From Sphingomonas sp. KRR8 (GTDB lineage: Bacteria; Pseudomonadota; Alphaproteobacteria; Sphingomonadales; Sphingomonadaceae), in NCBI RefSeq assembly GCF_023559245.1, contig NZ_CP097462.1, positions 744,001-808,000 on the forward strand: a DNA stretch of 64,000 bases, given 5' to 3'. A program made the position numbers and the translations under genes. Shown one piece after another: positions 56,307-64,000 of this stretch (position 1 is its first letter; each line of letters opens with the position of its first letter). The notes under the pieces were generated by a model that was not told where the DNA came from, did not search any database, and was given only the letters and a program-made list of their open reading frames with translations.

Positions 56307-56735
56307 GTGGTGCGTCCGACCGTGAAGATCATTGCAGTTCTGGCCGCCGCGTCCTTCGCGGCATCGTCGCCGGCTGCTGCGGCCGTTCAGGCGCAGGGCA
56401 CGCAAGCCGCGCTGATGAGCCCGTGGGTCGCACTCAGTGCCTTTGGCTCCACCACGTCCGGGGCCGCGCTCTGCGCGAACACTGCCGCCGCGGTCGCCGC
56501 TGGCCAAGCGGGCACTGTTGGTTGCGTGCTGCCGCAGGTGGACGCGCCGGTCGCCGCACCGGTCGGCGAAGCTGCTCCGGCCGCGCTTCCCGCTGCTCCC
56601 GTGGCCGGTGCTGGCGGGCTTGGCTTCTTCCCGATCCTGCTTGGCCTCGCTGCTGTCGCCGCGGGCGTTGCGCTGCTTGCCGGCAAGGGTAACGGAAACA
56701 GCAACATCAATCTGCCGCCGCTCTCCCCGAGCTGA
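56307..56735 (+). CDS. Exported Ala-rich protein with C-terminal helix
   Basis: 142-residue protein. Signal peptide (IIAVLAAASFAASSPAAAA), a central segment with two cysteines (AALCANTAA, GTVGCVLPQ), and a C-terminal hydrophobic helix (FFPILLGLAAVAAGVALLAG) followed by a short polar tail. Tandem GTG codons at 56307/56310; GGGAG site 7 bases upstream. Function unknown. The 170 bases before it hold the divergent promoter region of the EPS locus. Confidence 0.7.
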   Translation: MVRPTVKIIAVLAAASFAASSPAAAAVQAQGTQAALMSPWVALSAFGSTTSGAALCANTAAAVAAGQAGTVGCVLPQVDAPVAAPVGEAAPAALPAAPVAGAGGLGFFPILLGLAAVAAGVALLAGKGNGNSNINLPPLSPS

Positions 56736-56823
56736 GGTGAGCGCCGGCGTCGCCTGAACGGGCCGCGCCATCATTCTCTGGTATCAGGTCAAGCTGTTCG
56801 TCGAGCATGCGAGCGGCTTCAGC

Positions 56824-57096
56824 ATGGATAGCCTGCACGTCCTTGTCGGAGTGCTGCTTCAGCTTGGGGCGGCATCGCTGCTTCGTCGTGGGTTGTCCGA
56901 CTGGAGGCCTTGGCTCTTGGTGCTTTCACTCGAGTTGCTGAATGAGGCGAACGACCTCTGGGTCGAGCGCTGGCCCGATCCCGGCCAGCAATATGGCGAG
57001 GGGGTGAAGGACATCCTGCTGACCATGATCCTCCCGACACTCCTGCTGATCATCGCCCGGCGGCGCCCGGCGCTGCTATCATCACCACCGCGATGA
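56824..57096 (+). CDS. Small membrane protein of the EPS locus
   Basis: 90 residues from ATG 56824, with two or three hydrophobic segments (LHVLVGVLLQLGAASLLRRG, PWLLVLSLELLNEANDLWV, LLTMILPTLLLIIARR). The frame reads as protein further upstream (YQVKLFVEHASGFS) to 56758, but no ATG, GTG or TTG occurs there, so the first residues are unresolved. Function unknown. Confidence 0.6.
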   Translation: MDSLHVLVGVLLQLGAASLLRRGLSDWRPWLLVLSLELLNEANDLWVERWPDPGQQYGEGVKDILLTMILPTLLLIIARRRPALLSSPPR

Positions 57097-57124
57097 TTGT
57101 GGCCGGCCCGGGCCATCGGTAGGC

Positions 57125-58849
57125 TTGGCCGTGGCTACACCGCTCCGCACCATCTTGCGCCTGATCTCACCGGCTCGCCGGCGCGAGGCAGTGTTGCTCG
57201 TCGGGTTCATGATTGTCGGCGCATTTGCCGATCTGGTCACCATCGGCGCCTTGCTGCCGTTTCTGACACTTCTATCCGGCTCGGGTGCTGGCGGGCGGTG
57301 GTTCCTCGCCGCCCATCGCTTCAGCCTGGCCGAGGCGGCACTGTTGTTCGCGGGCGCAGCCCTCGTGGCGGGACTGCTTCGGCTGGCGCTCACCCGCTGG
57401 ACCCTGCGATTTGCGGCGATGACGGGGCATGAATGCGCGGTCGAAATCCAACGCAGGCTGCTGCTTCAGTCCTACACCTTCCACCTGCAGCAGCATTCGA
57501 GCAGCCTGCTGTCTGCGCTGACCAAGGTCGAGGAATTGGTCTGGCGAGTGCTGCTGCCCTTGTTGCAGGGCCTCGCGGCGATATTCGTCTCCGGGGCTAT
57601 CCTCGGCACCCTGCTGTGGGTCGAGCCGGCGATTGCGGCCGTCACCCTCGCGGGCTTCGGACTGCTTTACGGGGCCATTGCGCTGGCCGTGAGAGCGCGG
57701 CTGGATCAGGCCTCAACGGCATTCGATCGGCTGTATGACGAGCGGGTGCGCCTGGTGCAGGACAGCCATGGCGCCATCCGCGACATCATCCTTGACGGTT
57801 CGGCGCCGGTCGCCCTGGAGCAATTCCGGCGGACGGACCTCACCCTGACGGAGACGCAGGCACGTGCCGCCGCCATTGCCGCGGCTCCGCGCTTCCTGGT
57901 GGAGGCGATCGGGCTTTGCCTCGTTGCTCTTCTTGCCTGGTGGCTCAGCGGACGGCCGGGTGGACTGGTCGCGGCCTTGCCGCTGTTGGGTGCTCTCGCA
58001 CTCGGCATGCAGCGCATGCTTCCGCTGCTCCAGCAACTGTATCAGAGCTGGGTCGCGCTCAAGACAAGCGACGCGATCGCCGTCGACGTGCTCCGCCTGC
58101 TCAGCCTGCAATTGACGCCCGAAGCATCGGACAGCGGCCCGCTTCTCGCCTTCACCAAGCAAGTGGACCTGAAAGAAGTCGAGTTTCGGTATCCGGCACG
58201 CGCGACGCCGGCCCTCGTCGGGATCAGCCTGGTGATCCGCAAAGGTGAGCGCATCGCCCTCACCGGGCGCACCGGCAGCGGCAAGAGCACTCTGGCCGAC
58301 GTGCTGATGGGCCTGCTGGAGCCGAGCGGTGGGGAGTTGCGCGTTGACGGGGAGCCCATCGGACCGGGGCAGCGGCCGCGCTGGCGCCGGCTGATCGCGC
58401 ATGTTCCGCAAGCCGTCTTCCTGACCGACGACAGCATCGCGGCCAACGTCGCCTTCGGAGCCGGGACAGCGGCGAGCGATCCCGAACGGCTCGCGCGGGC
58501 GCTTCAACTGGCGCAGCTGGACACGCTGGTCACCGAGCTTCCAGACGGTGCCGACACGCCGGTGGGAGAGCGTGGTGCACGCCTGTCCGGGGGTCAGCGC
58601 CAGCGCATCGGGCTCGCCCGCGCGATCTATCGCGACACGCCGATCCTGGTACTCGACGAGGCGACGAGCGCACTGGACGATGAGACCGAGGCAGCGATCG
58701 TCACCGCGCTCGACCGGCTGCAGGCCGAGGGCAAGACGATTATCATCATCGCGCATCGCAGGTCGGCACTTCGCGGTTGCGACCGCGTGGTGCAACTTGA
58801 GGGCGGGCGGATCGTGGACATAGACGAGGCAATACCGGCCGGCTCTTAA
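57125..58849 (+). CDS. ABC transporter, fused permease/ATPase (flippase-like)
   Basis: 574-residue half-transporter. Six membrane helices lie in 1-310. The ATPase domain has Walker A TGRTGSGKST near 382, signature RLSGGQRQRIGLARAIY, Walker B LVLDEATSALDD and switch IIAHR. It resembles PglK/MsbA-type lipid-linked oligosaccharide exporters, fitting the EPS locus. TTG start at 57125. Its TAA shares TTAA with the convergent asnB. Confidence 0.9.
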   Translation: MAVATPLRTILRLISPARRREAVLLVGFMIVGAFADLVTIGALLPFLTLLSGSGAGGRWFLAAHRFSLAEAALLFAGAALVAGLLRLALTRWTLRFAAMTGHECAVEIQRRLLLQSYTFHLQQHSSSLLSALTKVEELVWRVLLPLLQGLAAIFVSGAILGTLLWVEPAIAAVTLAGFGLLYGAIALAVRARLDQASTAFDRLYDERVRLVQDSHGAIRDIILDGSAPVALEQFRRTDLTLTETQARAAAIAAAPRFLVEAIGLCLVALLAWWLSGRPGGLVAALPLLGALALGMQRMLPLLQQLYQSWVALKTSDAIAVDVLRLLSLQLTPEASDSGPLLAFTKQVDLKEVEFRYPARATPALVGISLVIRKGERIALTGRTGSGKSTLADVLMGLLEPSGGELRVDGEPIGPGQRPRWRRLIAHVPQAVFLTDDSIAANVAFGAGTAASDPERLARALQLAQLDTLVTELPDGADTPVGERGARLSGGQRQRIGLARAIYRDTPILVLDEATSALDDETEAAIVTALDRLQAEGKTIIIIAHRRSALRGCDRVVQLEGGRIVDIDEAIPAGS

Positions 58850-60804
58850 GCGGCGTCAAGCCAGGCCTGAAACATCAGGACGCTCCACAACGCCTGGGCG
58901 CCGTCGCGGCGTCCGGCCAGGTGATCCTGCCACCGCCGCTGGATGAGGGCGGTGTCGAGCCAGCCCTGTGCACTCATCCTTGCCGGATCGAGCAAGTCCT
59001 CCGCCCACTCCCGCAGGGGACCCTTCAGCCACTCGCCTACCGGCACGCCGAAGCCGGTCTTGGGCCTGTCGATAAGCGCTGGCGGCACGTGACGGTAGAG
59101 CAGCTTTCTGAGGAGATATTTGCCGCGCCCCTCCCGGACCTTGAGCGACGGCGGGATCCGCGCCGCCACTTCGGCCACGCGGTGGTCGAGGAAAGGCACG
59201 CGGGTCTCCAGGCTGACCGCCATGGACGCGCGATCCACCTTGGTGAGGATGTCGTCGGGCAGATAGGAAAGCGCATCGGCCGTCGTCAGGCGAATGACGT
59301 CAGGCCCGGCGAGTTCAGGGAAGGCCTGCGCCTGCCTGCGGGATGCCGAGAGCACGGGATTGCTCCCAGACCACTCATCGAGGAAATCATCATAAAGGTC
59401 GCCAAGCGACTGTGCCCTGCCCGCGACACGCAGCAACTTCTGGACCTTGGCGCCGACATGCGGCTGGCGCTGACCCGGGAGCAGCGCCGCGGCGCGTCGC
59501 CACAGCCCCGGTGGCAGCTGCCCGAGCAGTTCACCGGTCGCTGACCGAAGCGGTGCCGGGATGCGCGAGATTCTGCTCCACAGCGCGGGAGCCTGCACAT
59601 GGCGATTGTAACCGGCGAACAGCTCATCGCCGCCATCGCCGGTCAAAGCGACCGTCACTTCCCCGCGAGCGAACCGGCTGACGAGAAAGGTCGGTATTTG
59701 CGAGCTGTCAGCGAACGGTTCGTCATAGATGGCCGGAAGCAGCGGAATGACGTCGCGGGCGTCCGCAGGAGTGACAATCTGCTCATGGTGGACGGTGCCA
59801 AGGTGCCGTGCAACGGCGCGGGCATCGTCCGCTTCGTTGTATCCGGCCTCCGTGAACCCGATCGAGAAGGTTCGAACCGGATGCCGGGAATGCTGCTGGT
59901 AAAGCGCCGTGATCGTGGAGCTATCGACCCCGCCTGACAGGAATGCGCCGACCGGAACGTCCGCGACCGCCTGGTCGGCGATCGCCAGACCAAGCGCGTC
60001 CTCGAGCTCCGCAAGGGCGGTAACTTCATCGGCGATGGGATGTATCAGGCCATCGGCCACCACCTGACGGTAATCCCAGTAGGTGCGCAGTTGCAGGCCG
60101 CCGCCGCCCTGTTCGATGCTCGGCGGTTCGGTCAGGGGTGAGCGAGCCGCCGAGCGGTCGAGCGTCAGGATAGACGCGGGTGGGAGCTTGAAGACGCCCC
60201 GAAAGATGGTGTGCGGGGCAGGAACGTTGCCGCGGCGAGCAAAGGCGTCGAGGCTCGATCGATCGATCTCACTGCGGAAATCCGGATGACGGCGGATCGC
60301 TTTCAGTTCGGAGGCGAAGACGAAGTCGCGCCCGCACCAGCCATAGTAGAGCGGCTTTTCTCCAAAGCGATCGCGGACAAGGTGGAGCCGGCGTTCCCGT
60401 GCGTCCCACAATGCGACGGCGAACATGCCGGCAGCGGTAGAGAGCGCCCGATCGAGGCCCCACGTGGCGATCGCCTGGAGGAGGGTCTCCGTATCGCTGT
60501 GACCACGCCATCCGCCCGGCGGCCCACCGCCCTCGCCCTCCAGAACACGCCGGAGGTCTCGATGATTGTAGATCTCCCCATTGTAGCAGAGCATCCAGCG
60601 ACCATCGGCTGAAGCCATGGGCTGGGCGCCGTGCGCGGACAGGTCGACAATGGACAGGCGACGGTGGGAGAGCCCGATACCCGCCGCTGCGTCCGTCCAG
60701 ATCCCGCCTGCGTCAGGACCGCGATGTTGAAGGCTGGCGCCCATCGCCTCGAGCAGGCGCTCACCAGGCTCACCGCTGCTGAAGATACCGGCGATGCCGC
60801 ACAT
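58846..60804 (-). CDS. asnB: Asparagine synthetase, glutamine-hydrolysing
   Basis: 652-residue enzyme. It starts MCGIAGIFSSGEPG with the catalytic Cys2, then LQHRGPDAGGIW, LCYNGEIYNH and the ATP motif GAFLSGGVDSSTI. It is complete and typical, in contrast to the cyclase at 44041-45591. AsnB-type genes are common in EPS loci, where they may amidate sugars or peptides rather than supply asparagine. Confidence 0.92.
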   Translation of the reverse strand: MCGIAGIFSSGEPGERLLEAMGASLQHRGPDAGGIWTDAAAGIGLSHRRLSIVDLSAHGAQPMASADGRWMLCYNGEIYNHRDLRRVLEGEGGGPPGGWRGHSDTETLLQAIATWGLDRALSTAAGMFAVALWDARERRLHLVRDRFGEKPLYYGWCGRDFVFASELKAIRRHPDFRSEIDRSSLDAFARRGNVPAPHTIFRGVFKLPPASILTLDRSAARSPLTEPPSIEQGGGGLQLRTYWDYRQVVADGLIHPIADEVTALAELEDALGLAIADQAVADVPVGAFLSGGVDSSTITALYQQHSRHPVRTFSIGFTEAGYNEADDARAVARHLGTVHHEQIVTPADARDVIPLLPAIYDEPFADSSQIPTFLVSRFARGEVTVALTGDGGDELFAGYNRHVQAPALWSRISRIPAPLRSATGELLGQLPPGLWRRAAALLPGQRQPHVGAKVQKLLRVAGRAQSLGDLYDDFLDEWSGSNPVLSASRRQAQAFPELAGPDVIRLTTADALSYLPDDILTKVDRASMAVSLETRVPFLDHRVAEVAARIPPSLKVREGRGKYLLRKLLYRHVPPALIDRPKTGFGVPVGEWLKGPLREWAEDLLDPARMSAQGWLDTALIQRRWQDHLAGRRDGAQALWSVLMFQAWLDAA

Positions 60805-60867
60805 GTTGGTTCAGTTATCCCCGCCGCCCGCGCGCGGTCTGGCCAGTCCGGAGGCGCAGCGCAAGCG

Positions 60868-61998
60868 TCAGGAGCGCCAGCGCCCCGCCATGATATCGTC
60901 GATTTCGCGCATCCGGTCGCGATAGGCGCCGGCCATGCAGGCGTTATTGGGACACCGGTCGCGGTAACCGAGGAAGCGGTCGCGGGTCCGGTGAAGCAAT
61001 GCGTTCTGCGCTGGAGAAGCTTCGCGGAGTGCCTCGACGTAGATACTCGTCATCCTGCGGTCGAGCAGCGCCAGCCCATCGTCGTTGCAGACCGCGATCT
61101 CGCCACGAGTCTTTGCATAGCGGCAATTGAACGCCGGGCTTGCACTGGCTCGTGGAGCGGTCGGGGCCGGCGGCGGAGTTTCGGCCCTCGGAACGGGCAC
61201 AGGCCGAGGTGCCGGAGCGATCGGTTGCGACGGTGGCGGCGCGGCAGGCGCCGGTGCCGGTGCAGGCGCCGGAAGGCTGTCGGCCGGTAAGCCTGGCGCG
61301 GCCGCGTTGCCTTCCGTTGCAGTCGAAGCCTGACTTGCGCGGGCCAGCGTCGCGAGTGGGATCGTGATCGGATCGGCGCCAGCAAGCGTCACCACCTGGC
61401 CACTGCCATCCGCCGCATTCTGCAACGCATAGTCGAGTTCGGCTGAGAGACTGGTCCGGCCACCTGCGACCACCAGGCCGGGCGGCAGATCGATCGACGC
61501 GCGGCCCGAGCAGACGAGCGTTCCGACGTTCGCGTCCTGGCGTTTGAGCACGGGCGCTTCCATTCGCAGTGTGGCATAGGCCGCCAGCCGGTCGAACACC
61601 GCCCTGTCGCTGGCACGCGTCGCTGCTGCCTGGCGGAACAGCTCGGCCTTCACCTGGTCATAGATCTGCTTGTTCGCGCAACGCCTGGCCGGGTCGGCCG
61701 CCGAGGCGGCGCCGTTGCTCCGCTCCTTGTCGGTGCCAGCGGTACTGCTGCCGTCAAGGCGGTCCTGACCGGGTCCGCCGCGCGTCAGGTTCACTGCAAA
61801 CAGCGCCATCAGCACCAGCGCGACTAGTCCGGCGAGTATGGCCCAGAGCGGCGGTCCACGCCTACGACCGACCGGCTCCTCCCGACTGTCATATCCACGC
61901 CGCTCGCGCGGGTCGAAGCCGCGCTCGCCGGGTGCATATGGGCCCCCTTGTTCACGCTCATAAGGATCGAAGGGCGGTTCGGGCGGACGGCTGGACAT
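60868..61998 (-). CDS. Membrane protein with C-terminal LprI-like domain
   Basis: 376-residue protein. A charged N-terminus rich in R, E and P precedes one membrane helix (LWAILAGLVALVLMALFAVN, about 50-70). A periplasmic body and a proline/alanine linker (about 240-290) follow. The C-terminal domain (about 290-370) has NCRYAKTRGEIAVCNDDGLA then LLDRRM, the DUF1311/LprI pattern with paired cysteines. LprI-like domains can inhibit lysozyme; other roles are known. Start M at 61998. Confidence 0.78.
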   Translation of the reverse strand: MSSRPPEPPFDPYEREQGGPYAPGERGFDPRERRGYDSREEPVGRRRGPPLWAILAGLVALVLMALFAVNLTRGGPGQDRLDGSSTAGTDKERSNGAASAADPARRCANKQIYDQVKAELFRQAAATRASDRAVFDRLAAYATLRMEAPVLKRQDANVGTLVCSGRASIDLPPGLVVAGGRTSLSAELDYALQNAADGSGQVVTLAGADPITIPLATLARASQASTATEGNAAAPGLPADSLPAPAPAPAPAAPPPSQPIAPAPRPVPVPRAETPPPAPTAPRASASPAFNCRYAKTRGEIAVCNDDGLALLDRRMTSIYVEALREASPAQNALLHRTRDRFLGYRDRCPNNACMAGAYRDRMREIDDIMAGRWRS

Positions 61999-62038
61999 GG
62001 CCAGTGCAACGCCCAACTGCGGGAAAGGGTCGCAGCGG

Positions 62039-62518
62039 CTAAAGTAATGCCGCGATATCGGCCGCGATATCCTCGGGCTTGGTTTGCGGCGCGTAGCGCT
62101 TCACCACCTTGCCCGAGCGGTCGATGAGGAACTTCGTGAAGTTCCACTTGATTGCCTCGCTTCCAAGCAATCCGGGCGCTTCGTGCTCGAGGTAGCGGTA
62201 GAGCGGCGCCGCCCCGTCTCCGTTGACGTCGATCTTGGCAAACAGAGGGAAACTGACGTCATAGGTCAGGCTGCAGAAATTGGCGATTTCCTCGGCATCG
62301 CCGGGCTCCTGGGCTCCGAACTGATTGCAGGGAAAACCCAGAACCGAAAAACCTTGCGCGGCGTAGCGGTCCTGAAGCGCCTGCAAGCCGGCGTATTGGG
62401 GCGTGAAGCCGCACTTGGACGCGACATTGACGATTAGCAGCACCTTGCCCGCGAACGGCTGCAGACTGGTCTTGGAACCGTCCGGGGCTTGCACCGGAAG
62501 GGTGTAGAGCCGGCTCAT
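62039..62518 (-). CDS. Glutathione peroxidase family thiol peroxidase
   Basis: 159-residue thioredoxin-fold peroxidase. Active cysteine in [12 protein letters not shown], then [13 protein letters not shown] and [11 protein letters not shown] with the tetrad glutamine, tryptophan and asparagine. Cysteine replaces selenocysteine, as in most bacterial members, which often use thioredoxin. Overlaps lolD by ATGA. Confidence 0.92.
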   Translation of the reverse strand: MSRLYTLPVQAPDGSKTSLQPFAGKVLLIVNVASKCGFTPQYAGLQALQDRYAAQGFSVLGFPCNQFGAQEPGDAEEIANFCSLTYDVSFPLFAKIDVNGDGAAPLYRYLEHEAPGLLGSEAIKWNFTKFLIDRSGKVVKRYAPQTKPEDIAADIAALL

Positions 62519-63189
62519 GCAAGCAGGCCTTCGTGAAGGCGAACGACGCGGTCCATGCGGGCAGCGAGCCGCTCATTGTGGGTGGCAACGAGAGCAGCGC
62601 TCCCCTCCCCGCGAACCAGATTGACGAATTCGGCGAAAACCACGTCGGCGGTGGCCTCGTCGAGATTGCCGGTGGGCTCGTCGGCGAGGACCAGTGGCGG
62701 ACGGTTCGCCAGGGCCCGCGCGACCGCCACACGCTGCTGCTCACCCCCCGACAGCTTGGCCGGGCGGTGATCGAGCCGCTTGCCGAGACGCAAGGTGGTC
62801 AGCAGCTCGTCGGCGCGGGCCTTCGCGGCGGCCGGCTCCGCTCCATGGATGAGCTGCGGCAAGACGACGTTCTCGACGGCGGTGAAATCAGGCAGAAGGT
62901 GATGGAACTGGTAGACGAAACCAAGCGCGTTCCGGCGAAGCTCGGTGCGACCGCCCTCGTCGAGTTCGCTTGCCTCCTTGCCGGCGATCCGGATCGAGCC
63001 CTCGAATCCGCCCTCGAGCAGACCCACCGCTTGCAGCAGCGTCGACTTGCCCGATCCGGACGGGCCGAGCAGCGCCACGATCTCGCCCGGCATGATCGCC
63101 AGATTGACGCCGCGAAGGACCTCGATGGTGACCTCGCCCTGCGTGAAGGAACGGCGAAGGTCGCGCGTCGCCAGGACCGGCTCACTCAT
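62515..63189 (-). CDS. lolD: Lipoprotein-releasing ABC ATPase LolD
   Basis: 224-residue ATPase of the LolCDE complex, which releases lipoproteins from the inner membrane to LolA. Walker [10 protein letters not shown], signature [15 protein letters not shown], Walker [13 protein letters not shown]. It overlaps the permease gene by 8 bases, which supports the Lol rather than MacB assignment. Confidence 0.92.
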   Translation of the reverse strand: MSEPVLATRDLRRSFTQGEVTIEVLRGVNLAIMPGEIVALLGPSGSGKSTLLQAVGLLEGGFEGSIRIAGKEASELDEGGRTELRRNALGFVYQFHHLLPDFTAVENVVLPQLIHGAEPAAAKARADELLTTLRLGKRLDHRPAKLSGGEQQRVAVARALANRPPLVLADEPTGNLDEATADVVFAEFVNLVRGEGSAALVATHNERLAARMDRVVRLHEGLLA

Positions 63190-64000
63190 AGCGAAGCACC
63201 TGGACGGGATCGGTACTGGCAGCCTTCCACGCGGGATAGAGGGTCGACAGGAAGCTCAGCAGCAGCGCCAGGACGATGATCGCACCAACTTCGAACGGGT
63301 CGGTCTTGCTCGGCAGCTCGGACAGGAAACGGACGGAGGGGTCCCACAGGTTCTGGCCGGTCACGAGCTGGATGACGTTGACGACCGACTGACGGAAGAA
63401 GAGAAACACCGCGCCGATCACGATGCCGAGCAGGATGCCGAGCGTACCGATGGTCGTGCCCACCGTCACGAATACCTTCATCATGCTTCGGCGGCTGGCT
63501 CCCATGGTGCGCAGGATCGCGATGTCACGGGTCTTGGCTCGGACCAGCATGATCAGCGAGGAGAGGATATTGAACACGGCGACCAGGATGATCAGGGACA
63601 GCACGACGAACATCGCCACGCGCTCGACCTCCAGGGCCTCGAACAGCGCGGCATTCAGGTTGCGCCAGTCGACCACCCGGCCCTTGTCACCCACGATCTG
63701 CTGCAGCGCGCCGATCTGCGGCTGGATCTTGTCGGGGTTGGTGACCATCACTTCGACCATGCCAACCTGGTCGCCAAGCATCAGCAGGTTCTGCGCATCC
63801 TCGATCGGCATGATGACATAGGCGTTGTCATAGTCGTAGACGCCCACTTCGAAGGTGGCCGCGACCGTGTAGCTGACGATGCGCGGGACGGTTCCGACCG
63901 GCGTGGCGCGTCCTTCAGGGCTGATCAGGCTGATCTCGCTGCCGGGATAGGCGCCGAGTTGTTCCGCGAGTCGGGTGCCGAGCGCGATCTTGCCGGAGCC
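63182..64000 (-). CDS. Lipoprotein-releasing permease LolC/LolE, partial
   Basis: C-terminal 272 residues of an FtsX-fold permease; the N-terminus is beyond the right edge. The periplasmic part includes [20 protein letters not shown], then three membrane helices ([39 protein letters not shown] and near [16 protein letters not shown]) and the ending DPVQVLRYE, typical of LolC/E. Alphaproteobacteria usually have a single LolC/E-type subunit (often called LolF). Confidence 0.9.
   Translation of the reverse strand, partial: GSGKIALGTRLAEQLGAYPGSEISLISPEGRATPVGTVPRIVSYTVAATFEVGVYDYDNAYVIMPIEDAQNLLMLGDQVGMVEVMVTNPDKIQPQIGALQQIVGDKGRVVDWRNLNAALFEALEVERVAMFVVLSLIILVAVFNILSSLIMLVRAKTRDIAILRTMGASRRSMMKVFVTVGTTIGTLGILLGIVIGAVFLFFRQSVVNVIQLVTGQNLWDPSVRFLSELPSKTDPFEVGAIIVLALLLSFLSTLYPAWKAASTDPVQVLRYE

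Noticed and set aside
58846..60804. Second asparagine-synthase gene as part of the lasso system
   Set aside because: It has the complete MCGIAG glutaminase start and normal AsnB length, and it lies in the EPS locus far from the precursor, so it is a regular glutamine-dependent enzyme.

Overview
The window is high-GC, gene-dense chromosomal DNA from an alphaproteobacterium, most likely a sphingomonad (Sphingomonas/Sphingomicrobium type). The signs are housekeeping gene sets of alphaproteobacterial character, an ornithine decarboxylase plus deoxyhypusine-synthase-like pair (homospermidine is a classic sphingomonad polyamine), and two LexA operators of the alphaproteobacterial GTTC-N7-GTTC type. 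This assignment is an inference from gene content; no 16S rRNA gene is present.

Layout. 1-5.8 kb: rpsB-tsf, pyrH-frr-uppS (all minus strand), an SOS-boxed small membrane ORF, and pssA/psd for phosphatidylethanolamine synthesis. 5.9-18.7 kb: icd, a Kef-type antiporter, alaS, a MAPEG protein, a MscS remnant, ettA, an acyl-CoA ligase and dnaX-ybaB. 18.8-22.7 kb: the SRP RNA gene (ffs), a [2Fe-2S] ferredoxin, two tandem cysteine desulfurases, an alpha/beta hydrolase and small ORFs. 22.7-30.7 kb: a threonine/serine dehydratase, the polyamine pair, two more MAPEG proteins, and a 1138-residue glycosidase-like/deacetylase/glycosyltransferase fusion. 30.7-43.3 kb: an RNA methyltransferase, Nnr, ispE, a TPR protein, ETF-QO, a UDG-like protein, a lytic transglycosylase, a LexA-boxed radical SAM gene, an M28 peptidase and two small lipoproteins. 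43.3-47.6 kb: tRNA-Pro followed at once by a lasso-peptide-like RiPP cluster: a PqqD/RRE protein, a 36-codon precursor candidate, an asparagine-synthase-like cyclase, an HPr-kinase-like protein and a nucleotidyltransferase. 47.6-60.8 kb: an exopolysaccharide locus (Wzy/ligase-like, TPR, Wzc, Wza, epimerase, phosphatase, glycosyltransferase, ABC flippase-like protein, AsnB). 60.9-64 kb: an LprI-like protein, glutathione peroxidase, lolD and a partial lolC/E.

The genome is very compact. Same-strand neighbours often overlap by ATGA or GTGA, and most convergent pairs overlap, four of them through a shared palindromic stop tetramer (CTAG or TTAA). The most interesting items are the RiPP cluster, which lacks a visible B2 leader protease and whose cyclase has no canonical start codon; the SOS-boxed small membrane protein; the polyamine pair with three hairpins between the genes; and the three-domain polysaccharide enzyme.
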